From: Anticarsia gemmatalis
Lineage: Eukaryota; Arthropoda; Insecta; Lepidoptera; Erebidae
Length of the DNA: 64,000 bases
Assembly: GCF_050436995.1 (NCBI RefSeq)
Contig: NC_134763.1
Location: 9,543,001-9,607,000, forward strand
Direction: 5' to 3'
Shown here: piece after piece, positions 18,413-30,600 of the stretch
Layout of the letters: the number at the start of each line of letters is the position of its first letter
How positions within the stretch are numbered: position 1 is the first letter of the stretch
The notes under the pieces: model-generated
Told to the model about the DNA's origin: nothing
What the model saw: only the letters and a program-made list of their open reading frames with translations
Databases searched by the model: none
Program-made: the position numbers and the translations under genes

Positions 18413-20187
18413 GTGAGTTATTATAACAAATTTATTTTATAAATCGATATCTGTGATGTGTTCATCTGCACTGTTTGCATAATGTGTTTTCTTCTTGTGC
18501 AATTATTTGAATCATTGTCACCATACAGACCCTAAATCAGAAAATAAAATCAGATTGAATTAAACATTTTGTTTATACTTCTGTATCTATAAGACTTAGC
18601 GCACGTTGTTGGAACTTTCATTGTCTCATTGGTCCTAATCTAATTCGCTGACCGTTTATGAAGGCTAATCGCATGTTTGTAATAACCTCAAAAGTCTAAA
18701 ACTATTATTCTTTATAGTACACATGGGCATTTATAGGAAAGTATGCATAGCCTATTCGCAATCTTGAACATTGGGTTCGCGACACAAATTTAATTAAAAA
18801 ATATCTTAGACGTTTTGGCTGTCGTAGCACAACACCGCTACACTATTCCTTTAAGCACTAAAACTAGAAAATAAACGCACACATTACCTAGGTTAGCTAC
18901 AATTACTCTAGTTAATACCTTAGTAAAAGCAAGTTGTACGAGTTTTTCACTATAACTAACTTGTAAACAAATTACCCCTTTCATGTGTAAACTTTCAAGT
19001 ACTTTAGTTAAGATGATAAATTTATAAATAAAATAAAGAAAAAATCTTGGTATAACGCTTAACTGTGACCCATCTGGGCATAGCGTATGGTAATATAACT
19101 TATACTTTTCTTTGGTCTCTGCCTGACTCTGTGGAAAAAGCATGATTTCATGTATCTGTGTTACTTATGTGTCCTTTCCATTCCATTTGGTATGATTCCG
19201 AATCATGTCCTTGGAAAATGTGCTAAGGTCTGTTCCTCGACCTTCAAAATATCGGTTTAAAATAATAAATAGAACAAAAATGTTTAAGTAATTAAGAAAA
19301 CGTAAGTTAGTGATTTTTACTACTGTTGTTTGAACTTAGTTCTAACACAAGATTTCTAGTACTTTGCTATGTGTTCATAGAAAATAATGTATGGTACATT
19401 TTAATAGTAAAAATGTTATTTGTATGAAGTCACTGCTACAGAATACATATATTTTTCTTCCTCAAAAAGGCTTACTACATTCTGATTCGGCTAAAACACA
19501 CGATAATATACGTTACTAAAATATTTCCGTCATAAACTCGAAAAAGCCTGAAGCCATGAAAACCTTACGCATACACCTATCACGGTTATCACACGAAGAA
19601 AAATAAACAAAATAAAATTTACGATTGCCAAGGCCCGCACTGACTCCACAAAAGTTCTTTTGTTTCGTGCCTTACCTGTGAAAAGCAGTAAATAAATGCA
19701 AATTGCTGGAAGCACTCTCTTTACCCCCTACCCCCCTCTTTGCAGCCCTCTCCCCTCTAACACCCTTGCTACCTCGGACCACTGAGGGCAGTTCGAACAT
19801 TCCCGTGAATGTTTAAGTATTCGATGCTACACTGAATTTGCTGTTTGAATTAGTGATTAGAGTGGGATTAAGGCAAAATGTTTGTTCAGTTATCTTGTTA
19901 TCTTTAAAACATGTACCAAGCAGCTGGAATTAATATTAAATAAATGTTCGCATATCCATAAATGTTTGATATTAAATATTTTCGATAAATGTAATGTAAG
20001 TTTTGCTTCAGTGAAGAAATACTGCGTAATTTCGAATTAATATTTATTTTACGGTGAAAATTCAAGTCACTGTTATTCAATTTTATAATACCAAGTCTAG
20101 ACGTAAAAATAAGCAAATTTATTGTTGAATATTTTATTTGAATATTAGTAGAATACTTTTACATAGTTTGGCTTTATTTACACAGTT
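18413..20187. other. No gene seen
   Basis: AT-rich. The minus-strand frame 18838-19143 has no recognisable motif, no GC rise and no splice context. Confidence 0.55.
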
Positions 20188-20360
20188 CATACATACATAA
20201 CGTCACGTGTTCTTCCATAGAGGTAGGCAGAGAACAGAGAAAGCTACTTGGCTTCCTTGCTTTATTCACATCCATACATTCTTATCATTCAAGACCGCGA
20301 GTTACGAGTACAACGTACTACTGTCCTTTTTGTAAGACATCACCAATATGATCTGTATAC
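20188..20360 (+). repeat. Dispersed repeat (LINE 3'-end-like), copy 1
   Basis: Contains CATACATACATAA, AGGTAGGCAGAGA, ATTCACATCCATACATTC and AAGACAT..ATGATCTGTA in order. Related copies are at 21591-21776 and, shorter, 32661-32722. It resembles a widespread lepidopteran LINE 3' segment, but this is from memory. Confidence 0.5.
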
Positions 20361-21208
20361 TCGTATACAATATATTTAAGCATTAACGGATATTGATGAA
20401 CGACGTAGGTAAATGGGGTTTGACCTTTTCAATAAACGCTTCATGCAATTTTGAAAAGGTCATTCCTTATACCTTTTTCATAGATTTGCTATTTTTTAAA
20501 TAGAATATTAATGACCCGTTTCACTACTACTGTTAGTTTATTAGGTAGAATGTTGACAGATTTTTAATACATGTACGTGAGCTGCAAGCTGGTATATAAT
20601 ACTAATTATGTAATATAATAATGGCCCGTTTTAATTATGTAAGAAACTGAATTATTCTAGGATTTTTTTAATGAGTTCCTGTTTCTCATTATTATAGAAA
20701 ATGGATTTTTGGAACAAAAACAATACACAATAAAAAAATACCCGTACATATTACGCTTTTTTCGTAACTAACATTTTTAGCAAACGACTCTCTTACTTAG
20801 CGCGATTGGGCTATTTTTTGTTTCTAAGCAATCAGGAAAATAGGCAGACCTAATGCGTAAACATTAACGCGAGTGTGGTTAAAAGGGTGTTGGAAGTGTA
20901 CTCGTAAATTCTGACCAAACGTAACGGTGGCAGTATTGAAAAGCTTAGCGAAAAAATCTTGGACATTGGTTTTTTACCTAAATATTGTTGCGATCAGGTG
21001 TTCGCGACTTGAAGTTGAAAGCTGGTAAATGTTTTTGATTGGGATAGTTTAACGTATCAGGATTTATATATTTTACTGAAAGTATGCAATTTTACAGATA
21101 TTCGCTATATCTATAAAATGAGCATGCCTTCAGAAAAAAATACTTCAGTGATGATTATGACGATATATAAATAATGGGTGATAAAGATGTTTTTTTTTGT
21201 TGTGGTTT

Positions 21209-21222
21209 GTTGCCAAGGTAAC
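21209..21222 (+). promoter_or_regulatory. RFX X-box-like site
   Basis: GTTGCCAAGGTAAC fits the X-box consensus in full. It lies in non-coding DNA about 6 kb beyond the 3' end of the receptor gene. Confidence 0.3.
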
Positions 21223-21590
21223 GGTCTCATAACTATATAAAGTACTCTAATTAAGTATAACATTCATTTACTCTGCAATAAGTATAATTTTAAGCATTAA
21301 AGTGTAATCAGTAGAGAAGATAGGTAGATAAATATGTAAAGATCCTCGTACTAAGCCCACTAACGAATGCACAAACGCGATGCAAAAAGTGCACAAAATT
21401 AATCACACTGCCGAGCAGCGACTGATTCAATGAATGAGTAATCCGATTAGTTCTAAGAACACGTACAGTTGTGAGCACAAATGTGTGTACACTGACACAT
21501 TTTCATACAATTAAAAATAGGCAGTTTATTTAAAAAGCATACCGATATGGCTATAAAATTATGAATTCGATGATACTTAGAGGGGCACAT

Positions 21591-21776
21591 TTAATACATA
21601 CATATTATATAAAATCACGCTTTTTTTCGTATATAGGTAGAGTCAAGAAAGGCTCTCAGTACGATACTTACAAACTACCTTTGCTCCATTCACATCCATA
21701 CATCTTGTAATATAGGACCGCCTGTCACGAGTATTACGCACCTGACTCTTTGGCAAGACATAGACGATATGATCTG
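21591..21776 (+). repeat. Dispersed repeat (LINE 3'-end-like), copy 2, abutting a MITE
   Basis: Same blocks as 20188-20360. Its end (GATCTGTA) runs directly into the terminal sequence of the GATTCT MITE family at 21776. Confidence 0.5.
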
Positions 21777-21918
21777 TACCTCGATTCTGTATATTCGATA
21801 CTAACGTCACGCTATCGAATACCATACATTGCTATCGAGCAACTCGTTAGGAAACCGGCAGCAATCCGGCAGAGAATCGCGAGCTATCGAGTATCGATAA
21901 CTTGACATTTAGAGTGAG
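21776..21918. mobile_element. GATTCT-family MITE, rearranged copy
   Basis: Starts ACCTCGATTCTGTATATTCG, has GGCAGAGAATCGCGAGCTAT inside and ends GATAACTTGACATTTAGAG. It abuts the repeat ending at 21776, so it may have inserted into it. Confidence 0.5.
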
Positions 21919-22394
21919 AAAAAGATTCGTTCTGAAAATTTGTTCTTTAAATAAGATTATATTGGTAATAATTGTGTATTAACTAATTTTAAATATATTA
22001 TATAGTGGATAAAAAATAATCATGAAAGGTATTATATCTCATAAATAATAATTATAGTCTATTTTAAACGGTATTAGTAAAAATAAATCAATAATATAAA
22101 TGTTGTTCAACGAAACATTATCAACACAAAAAAAGAATCAGCGTCTTTTTTTTTCTACGTTGAAGCAAGCAAAGGAGACAATACCTTTTCAGCCTCGTTG
22201 GCCTCGTCTTCTTAAAATTATCTAATATAGAATATTTAAATAATTTATGAAAATTAAAAATGGAAAGAATATTTTATTTCGAAATTCGAATTTCGAATTG
22301 CCCTTAAGTGCGCTCCAGCAAAAAAAAATAATTTATTTAATTTAATTTTATTTTAATTTTTGGTGGAAAATGGCGCCATTGAAGAACATAGTTG

Positions 22395-22494
22395 TTGCAA
22401 AAATCCGCTAGGGGCGCTGATCAATTTTTCATACAAAATTTTTCGATATCGAGTCGATAGTCGATACTCGATAGTTGTACAGAATCGCGGTACA
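22395..22494. mobile_element. GATTCT-family MITE, right half
   Basis: Holds the GCTAGGGGCGCTGATCA core, TTCATACAAAATTTTTCGAT and the end ACAGAATCGCGGTAC. The left end is missing. Confidence 0.55.
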
Positions 22495-23545
22495 GTATAT
22501 TTCTTTCTAGGCGTCTCCTTTGACATATTTAATTTGAAGTAGACAAAACTAGAAGCCTTATTAATAACTGGTAATTTCTCTTCCTTGTTGGCTCCTAATA
22601 AACGCATTATTTGGTGATTATTATACTCACGTTACTTGTATGGATTTATATTTGCCATAATATTTTAGGTACTTACTATGTTAATGTAGCTCCGTTTCGG
22701 ATGTACCCAACGTGACCTCTCTGTAACCTAAACACACAAATTATTCTGGAACTAAATATATGGAAAAGTAGTTAAACGGTCGTATGGAGAAGTAGTTAAA
22801 CGATTCTTCTACTTTAATTCAACAAACTTTTAACTAAAAATAGTTCCCTTTGTTCTAAAATTCACCGTCTCCCAAAACTCCATACATTTTTCCCCCAACT
22901 ACAAACTAAACAGCTTGACTCGCATAGCTGCTATAAAGGGGCAACCACATAATAGTTTGAGAAACTCTAAAACTTATAGAGTATGCGTCAAGTTCAGCTA
23001 TTCTCAAAGTTCTATCCCCTCTTTTTTGGGGGAATACCTTCGCAAATTGTTTGCAATCAAATGTGTTTAGTGTCTTTGTTGAAGTATTTACTTTGACGAG
23101 AAGTATTCTTAGACTGTTATAATGCTGTTAAGTTTTGTTTTAAGGTAATTTTAGTTTTGACTCATGTGATATTGAGTTTGGATAAAATAGACTTATTAAT
23201 TTCGAGTTACGATGTAAGTTTCCTATTGAATACGTAAAAGTTTTGTTTTGCAAATGTTTTGAATTGAAATTGGAGTTAGAGTTAAAATTTGAGTTAAGTG
23301 TCACAATTGAAATGAGTAAATAATGGATGTGTATAGTTATAGTAGAAAGTTAATGCGTCTCTCGTTAATAAATTACAATGATTTTTTTTTATTCGAGTAA
23401 ATTTTGAAAAGATAGGTTCCTGTAATTAGTCTTATGTGGTTATTTTGTAAAGTAATTAGTAGAGACATCGTGTCAATTTATTGACACCGAGTAAAGCCCA
23501 ATGTGACAAAAATAGTACTTACTCATACATAATAATATCGGCATT

Positions 23546-23620
23546 TTTTTATCCCAAAACTGTCCAACTGCTGGGCAAGGATCTCCTCCCAAAATGAAGA
23601 AAGTCCTTAGCCTTTTGTGT
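23546..23620 (-). repeat. SINE fragment, family of 41492-41804
   Basis: Contains ACTGCTGGGCAAGGATCTCC and a short diverged continuation, and is cut off after about 70 bases. Confidence 0.5.
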
Positions 23621-26600
23621 ATTCTTATCTAGCAAACTCTCTGTAATAAACAGTTTTAAACTAAAGACACAAATAAAACATCAAAAACGAACATTTTCGA
23701 ATATTTCCATTTATTTTCGTTTCCCAATAGTTTAGTGAAAACATTCCGACAGTTAGAAAGACTCCATTTTAAACTATTTACAATTATTTAACGTACAAAC
23801 TTAATTGTTTTAATTATAAAATTATTAACTAGCAACAAAACAGGATATTTTATATCCGCTAAAATTAAAAATTGCGAGAAATTTCAAATTATTTTAACTA
23901 ATATTTTTATTTAATTGAGTAAATACCCATTGTCCATTTCGATGGTTCCCGTCTTAAGAGCCGAGGAGAAATACTTTGTAAAACCTGAACGAGATATTTA
24001 TAACTTGGTGGTTGGTTAATAACAATCAGGTGATTTTTTCTATTTTCTAATAAAACAAGTTGCTTACCTACAAATTTTCGAATTGCATGAACCTTACGCT
24101 TCCAATTACTTTTAACAGCTTTTTTGCTAGACACTTTAGCCATTTTGTACTGATTTTAATATAAAATGAATCAAGAGAAAAATTAATTAGTCGCGTAAAA
24201 TAATATGCAATTCCGATTGTATAAGTCACTTATGTAAGTCTGTATGACATTAAACATAATACATACATACAACTAACACAATTGAAACGTTATTATTACA
24301 TACATCGAACTTACACAACCCAATTCCGAAAAAGAAATCCCCAAATTGCACTCAATTCGGTGACTTTAAAATAACATTCAGCAAGTAATGCACTCACAAA
24401 CTGTCAAGTTCGTTCCCAAACAAATCATGATGATATTCCATTAAATATATTCGGAGTGTGACAAGCAATTTCCATTTAAATCGTTCGATTACGTTACCAA
24501 TAATTTTCTATTCTATTATTCAGTGGAATATGAACGACTGTAATATTCTCATTATTGAATGAGCTTCAATTACATGTATTTAGCACGTGATAATTATCAA
24601 TGATAATTATTTTAATGTTAGACCTTCAAAATTATCGTAATGAGGAAATCTTGTGCATAAGTATTTTGGAATTGATCAATGTTGATTTGAAAAAAAAATA
24701 TCCCTATCAGTAAATCATTAAATTTATACAAAAGTGTTTAAAATAGGTCAAAGTAAACTGAAAAAAGTGTATTCAGGTCTTTATAAACAAAATTTTCTGT
24801 CTGAATATATTTTTCACGTCAATTCAGATTTTCGCCATTGATACTTTAAAAATAATCTATCAGACTATAATTATGATAATTATCACGAACAATTTACGTA
24901 TTTTTGATTCGAATCAATACCAAATGTCAATTAAAACTAAGTTCACTTACTAACACATTACCTTTTTAACCTGCCATCACACTCAATAAAATCAAACCAT
25001 TTGCAAAAAAAAAGTAGCAGTAAGTCAACTTACCTCACACAAAATCTTCTTAACACAAAATCCGACTCAAGTACATTATAATCTCATATTATGTTCGGAA
25101 AAACAATACGCTTTTCCAACTTTGGGCATATAATTTAATTGCTAACTTCTTAGACATAGCAATATCATCTGTCATTTCCAAGAGATTGCTTTTACATGTA
25201 ATTTAACCACATTCGGTTATCTCGCTCCTTCACAGGTAGGTTTTACAAAGTTATGTACAGTCAGAAACGTGAATGGGTGAACATAATATATTTCGATGTT
25301 TGTAGCTTTTAAGGTATTGACACATATTTAAACAATCAAATGTCATTTATAGTTTTTTTGGGATACGTAACAAGACACATTGTAATTTAAGTGCTTCTTT
25401 AAGATAATATGCGGCTAGATATGATTTTATGTTGGAATAATGTTCAGTTATAGATGGACACGTAGCGAAACGTGCGCTGTGCGGCATTACCTTTTTTTAC
25501 TGATCATGCACTAATGCACAATAGAGAAGTAAATTATTGATATCATTTGGGATTCGCAATTCATAAGTTTGCCAATCTGAATAATTTTTGCTATGGAGAT
25601 CTACTCTCCTCCCTTCCCCTTTTCGACTTTGTTCACCGATTTTTGTTGCTGACTTTACCCACGGACTTTACATCAAGTTAAGACACAAATAGGATTATAA
25701 CCATTATAATATAAAACATATTTACATCGTTACTGTATGTACAAAACTCTTAATGGACAAAGTAATATGAACTATATTGTTAATGCCTCAAGACTCATGT
25801 TCATTTGTAGTGTCTGCTGAAAACTGCACCTTTAGTGAAAAAACGTCTTATGATGGAGTGAATTTCAAGTAACTTAAGCTCTTTTTGATATTGAGGGTGA
25901 ATGATAAACGAAAGAGACAATTTTATCTGTCAGAAATTATTTCAAAACCGTTATTTTAAATACAAGTTAGTTAGTACTCAAAATTTAAAACCCATAAATT
26001 ATAATTTCGCTTATGAAATTACGTTTTTTTAAGTAAAGAAAGAGACGAAATCTTAGAACTGGTAAATATCATTAATTGGCAGTGATTTATCAGAGGTAAC
26101 TTTGCGGTATTTAAAATTACCCTTATAAAAAAATATCAATATTATTATATGCATTCTTTTTTTAAACATAGATGGCGCTAGTAACCTACTCAATGCGATA
26201 TCACCGCCATTTATATTTGGAATTGCAAAACTTTTTCAGCAAACACCAAAACGGACACGAATGAGGCGAAAATTATCACATTTCAGTGATTATTTTATAG
26301 CTAGAATATCAGTTTTATACTAACTATAATACAGTAGGAAATAGTAGTCCAATCTTCAACACATTTTAACCCCAAACTTTAAACGGTATATTGATATTCA
26401 TATATCTAGTTACAAATCTGGTTTTTTTATTCTCACAACCATTTATAAACATAAAAATGATAAATTTTCCAAAAAAAAACATCCGTAACCCCATTTTACA
26501 CTGTTTAACATTTTTTGAGTATAAATATTGTTCGAATTTTATCTCTAGAGTTTACATGTGTTATTTACATTTTAGATTTACAAACAAATTTTTTAACAGA

Positions 26601-27016
26601 ATTTTCAATTATTTTATCCTACCTAATCGGAATTCAACTAATGTTAATATCAAGTACGTGCTAAATCACAGCGATCGAATATTTTTAACAATACAAAAAC
26701 ACATATTTTCGTGATCTGTCTTCGAAAATTGTGTATTTATAGAATAAAACCATTTTTGAAACTTTATCAGAGGCGCTTAGGCGCGCGTATTTGTAGTTAT
26801 ATATCAATTTAACAAATACGAATTATTGCAACAAGCACTTAAGAAAAACATAACAAATTCTTTGACATAACGATATAAAATCACGTAGACAACGAATTAT
26901 TCTAAATTATCTTTAAGCCTTAAATGCCGTTGACCTTCGAATTAATTTATCTTATTCCAAAAAACCACGATCTCAAGCTTGGTTCATTGGTCACAAACAC
27001 TGGTTCCAACAGCTAG

Positions 27017-27022
27017 TTTATT
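27017..27022 (-). promoter_or_regulatory. Possible polyadenylation signal (AATAAA) of the receptor gene
   Basis: The first AATAAA I see on the minus strand after the stop at 27475, about 450 bases downstream. The hexamer is frequent by chance in AT-rich DNA, so this is only a candidate 3' end. Confidence 0.25.
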
Positions 27023-27474
27023 ACAGAACATTTTAATAAACGGAGCAGCGAAGCGTTCAACACTTAGACAAAAGACTATTTGTCTCCGCACAGAACAGTG
27101 GTGTAATAAAGAGGTTGCCTCTGACGTCATAGCAGACGCCATTTTAATTTTAAACCAATTACGAAACCATCTTAACTTGATACAAATTAGACGCTTTGAA
27201 ATTTTGATAAAGGATCATTCATGGTATTATATTCTTGATACTCGTGATCTACAAAAGCAAGTACTTGATATTAAAGGATCTTTCATACCAGTAAAACCAG
27301 CGTACTGAATATATCCCGTCGTACTTTACTAAAGTAGATTTTCAGCGCGCTGGCTTTACACATAACAGAATCACCTATCAACAAAAACCTAACTCACTAA
27401 TCACTCGATTTAAAAAAGTTTTTGAGCACTTTCACACGGTCCTATTTACACGAGTCCTATAGTTGCGTAGTCTG

Positions 27475-27681
27475 TCAGAGCGGGGTGTCGCGGGGTGGGA
27501 CGCGCGGGGCGTTCGGCGTCGGCGCAGTGGCTATCGGCGCGGGTCGAGGTAACGTGCGCAGATGCTGTAGAGGGATCCCGCAACGGGCGTCGCCTGCGCC
27601 GGGCGCGCCAGTAACAGTCGTCCCGCGCGGCAAAGTGCACGATCCCGAGGCAAACCGCGCCGGCGGAGGAATGCCTGCGTT
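27475..27681 (-). CDS. Exon N: last coding exon, cytoplasmic C-terminus
   Basis: A GC-rich island on the minus strand is open in phase 0 from an acceptor at CGTCCAG, giving NAGIPPPARFASGSCTLPRG and ending RVPPRDTPL followed by TGA. An alternative in-frame acceptor (CACCAG) would start the exon at 27720 and add 13 residues. Phase agrees with exon M for both. The other two minus frames are also partly open because of the GC content, so the frame choice rests on phase continuity. The last residues DTPL fit a class I PDZ-ligand pattern. Confidence 0.6.
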   Translation of the reverse strand, partial: NAGIPPPARFASGSCTLPRGTTVTGAPGAGDARCGIPLQHLRTLPRPAPIATAPTPNAPRVPPRDTPL

Positions 27682-30600
27682 CTGGACGAACAGAACACCA
27701 TAAGAATAGCCTTCCTCGATCTGGTGAAAAGATATTTTAATACTGGTACATTTGCGAATTTAGTTTACAATTGATTTAAAAGCGAATAACAATTTTGCTG
27801 GCAGATAAAATTAAGGACAAATAAAATTAAATAGAATCCATAAAATTATACCACCAAATAGAATCTGTAACAAGTCTTTTCGGTTTTCAAAGACCTACAT
27901 CTCCTACAATTAGAAAAAGAAGACGAGGATATTCTAGCGCAGACAGGTGCTAAAGAAACCTAGAATTATAATCTCAAAGGAAACTTACAGTAGGTTCATG
28001 CATATTGCCATGATTGGGTGGTGGCGCGGTTCTTAGCGGGCAGTAAGCTGGTAATCCTCCCCGTACTCCAGCTACACTTCCTCGTGGTCCCCTACTGCCC
28101 AGGGGAGGGGATATCGTTGACACTTGTTGCTGGCGGTAGTAGTCCATCTAGAAAGAAGATTTAGTTTAATTTGGGCACACGTGAAAAGAACTTTATTTAA
28201 TATAGCGGTCCCATGCTGAACCTTCCCACAGAAGTTGTGTGGGTGAAATACATAATATAAGGTTCTTCAAATTATTTGGAAAAGGAATTGAGTAAAGCAT
28301 AATGCAGTATGTAATTATTATGCTAGGTTGGGGCTCGCGCTGTCTGAACTTACAAACTACACTCTATATTTGTGACTTTAAAAATAATACTGACTCACAT
28401 AAAAATACTTTCCGATACGCCTGCAATACGCTCATCAAGTTCAACAAGGCTTTATTTGTGTGTAACATATCAAATTTCTCTAAATGAGAACATAATATAA
28501 TATATCTCCTATAGGAAGAGCAATTATTGAATCTTACCTGCATCTGATCAGTATCCGACGGTATAATATCAGGGTTCCTATCATCACTTTCACTATCTTC
28601 CTTCTCCCTCAGTTTGTCCGGTGACGCTGGCTGCGACGACGGCGGTGGGGCCGACCTCGGCTTGCGCTTGGCACAGCGCTGCCTCATGGCTATCATGAAG
28701 AGGATCAGCACTACCATGATTATGATCCCGCCGCCGACTGCTACTGACATCGCTCCTGACATTTGGAAGGCTGTTCGAGGGAGATCTGTTAAAGAAAAGT
28801 AAAGGTGAAGGTTTTTGTAAAAGTTAAAATAATTCAGATTTTTTAAAAAAATGTTTAAAATGCATGTTTATTTTTTTACGTCTTTTTATCCTTTTTACAC
28901 ACTAACGTTCAAAGAGGAAGTATACTAAGGATGTATTTAAACTTCATATTGTGTTTATAAAAAAGCTTTTTCTGCTCCTATTTTAACGGAGTGTACTCGA
29001 GTAAAATAGCCTAGTGTAATTTTTGATCACAGCTTCAAAGACAAATACTATTTTTGATGCTGTTACAAAGGTATCTCGTACATTCAGAATAATTAATTTA
29101 GGGACTATCACAGTCTCACAGTCAATATTTATTGTAGATCAAAATTTTTTTTTCCAGAATCAATATCTACTCACCTAAACTTTTATCATGAACATGGTGT
29201 TTCTCCGGAGGTCTGAGTGTGCTGGCGCGTATCGGGTATGGGTCTCCTCTGCCTTTGGCGTTGTAAGCCAATACGGCAGCGGCATAGACCCGACCGGGGG
29301 CTAAACCCACGGCGGTAAAGCGAGGTACCGCGCTGGACACGTTAGCTACTATCTCCTGTTTGGACAATTAATATTGGTGGTTAGACGTTGCTACCTCTAT
29401 GGTAAAATGCCAGAACTTATTTATTTATTTTAAACTTTTTATAAAGAGCTTTATAAGAGTGGACTTAATGCCAGGTGCTTTTTCTGCCAGTCTACCTTGG
29501 GGTGATGCAGAGATTATTGTGAAAAAGAAAGTTTTGTAAGTAAACAAATGAATCAGAGCCTATTAGACTGATACCAAACTAAAACAAGTAATAAATGTTA
29601 CAGATTGAATTCGTTTTATTTCTTTATTTTTTCTGTCCCATAGATAACTTAACCTTGAGTTTATCATACTGGTCAAATATGAGTTAGCCTTATGAACGTG
29701 CTCTATAATTTGTAAGACATAAAAAAAGCTCTAAGGTTAAAAAATCCCAGTAGTACTTTTAATTCAGGTTCAGGATCAGCAGACGACAAACGTAAGTAGA
29801 TCTTCTTCAAAAGTCATTCATTTATTAATCTCTTTTATTAAAAAGTGACATATTTCTACCTACGCCACTAAGGTCAATCAAGAACAACGTTACGCTGTAA
29901 AATCCACTTAACTACATAACCTATTTGGCCAGTAAATAGCGTATAGCATAACGAACATAGTCATAAAATTAACAGCTATTATAGAGCATTAACGAGCTCG
30001 TACAACACGATACAAGCAATACCGACGATATTATTAGTGGACAACAAAGGGCAAAGATAGTTTATTATCAATGCGTGTACTACAATTACTTTACATACAT
30101 GGGCACTGGGCATGTTAAAGCATATCTAATTTTATTTTTTTTAACCCATTACTGTCCCACTGCTGGGCAATGGTCTAACCCCGAACGAGGGAGGGGTTGG
30201 GTCTTGAGACCACCACGCTGGCCAAGTGCAGTTGTCATCCAGGTAGAAACAAAAGAACGTCACTTGCTAGGATAGCTACATAACTATTATATTTAATTAG
30301 TTAGTTAGTTTACATACGTGGGCAGATAAAATTATGTCTCATTTACATAGCAATGATTTTCTTACCTGAGTGACAATCTCCCGTACTTCTAAAAGGAATG
30401 ACTGGGGCATGCCACCGTTGAATCCTTCCGAGCATCGAACCCCGAATGACGTGAGAGAGGCATTCACCACTGTGCAGTTGTGGACTTGATCTGGTCGACC
30501 TGTGGACAAAATATAAATTAGAATTTTGTACTTTACTTCAAGCAGATGAATGAGTACTTGAGACTGCAGGAGAGAAAGAGGTGGTTGCTGGAGGGTTCGT

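Larger units (their letters stand above)
22495..27474. other. Non-coding DNA downstream of the receptor gene, including its probable 3'UTR
   Basis: Very AT-rich. The part next to 27474 should be the receptor 3'UTR on the minus strand. No other gene could be supported; a SINE fragment is at 23546. Confidence 0.55.

Noticed and set aside
22758..22808. Two tandem 24-base units (TATGGAAAAGTAGTTAAACG-like)
   Set aside because: Too few and too short to call an array; no function suggested.
24590..24615. Short palindrome ATAATTATCAATGATAATTAT
   Set aside because: Expected by chance in such AT-rich sequence.
26391..26714. 107-codon open frame on +
   Set aside because: Very AT-rich (Phe, Ile, Asn codons), as expected by chance; no domain.
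26979..27308. 109-codon open frame on + near the receptor 3' end
   Set aside because: It is antisense to the probable 3'UTR, has no recognisable motif and no splice or promoter context.
28364..28762. 132-codon minus frame extending exon L
   Set aside because: The part below 28538 is intron read-through; the donor GTAAGA and frame continuity with exon M support splicing.
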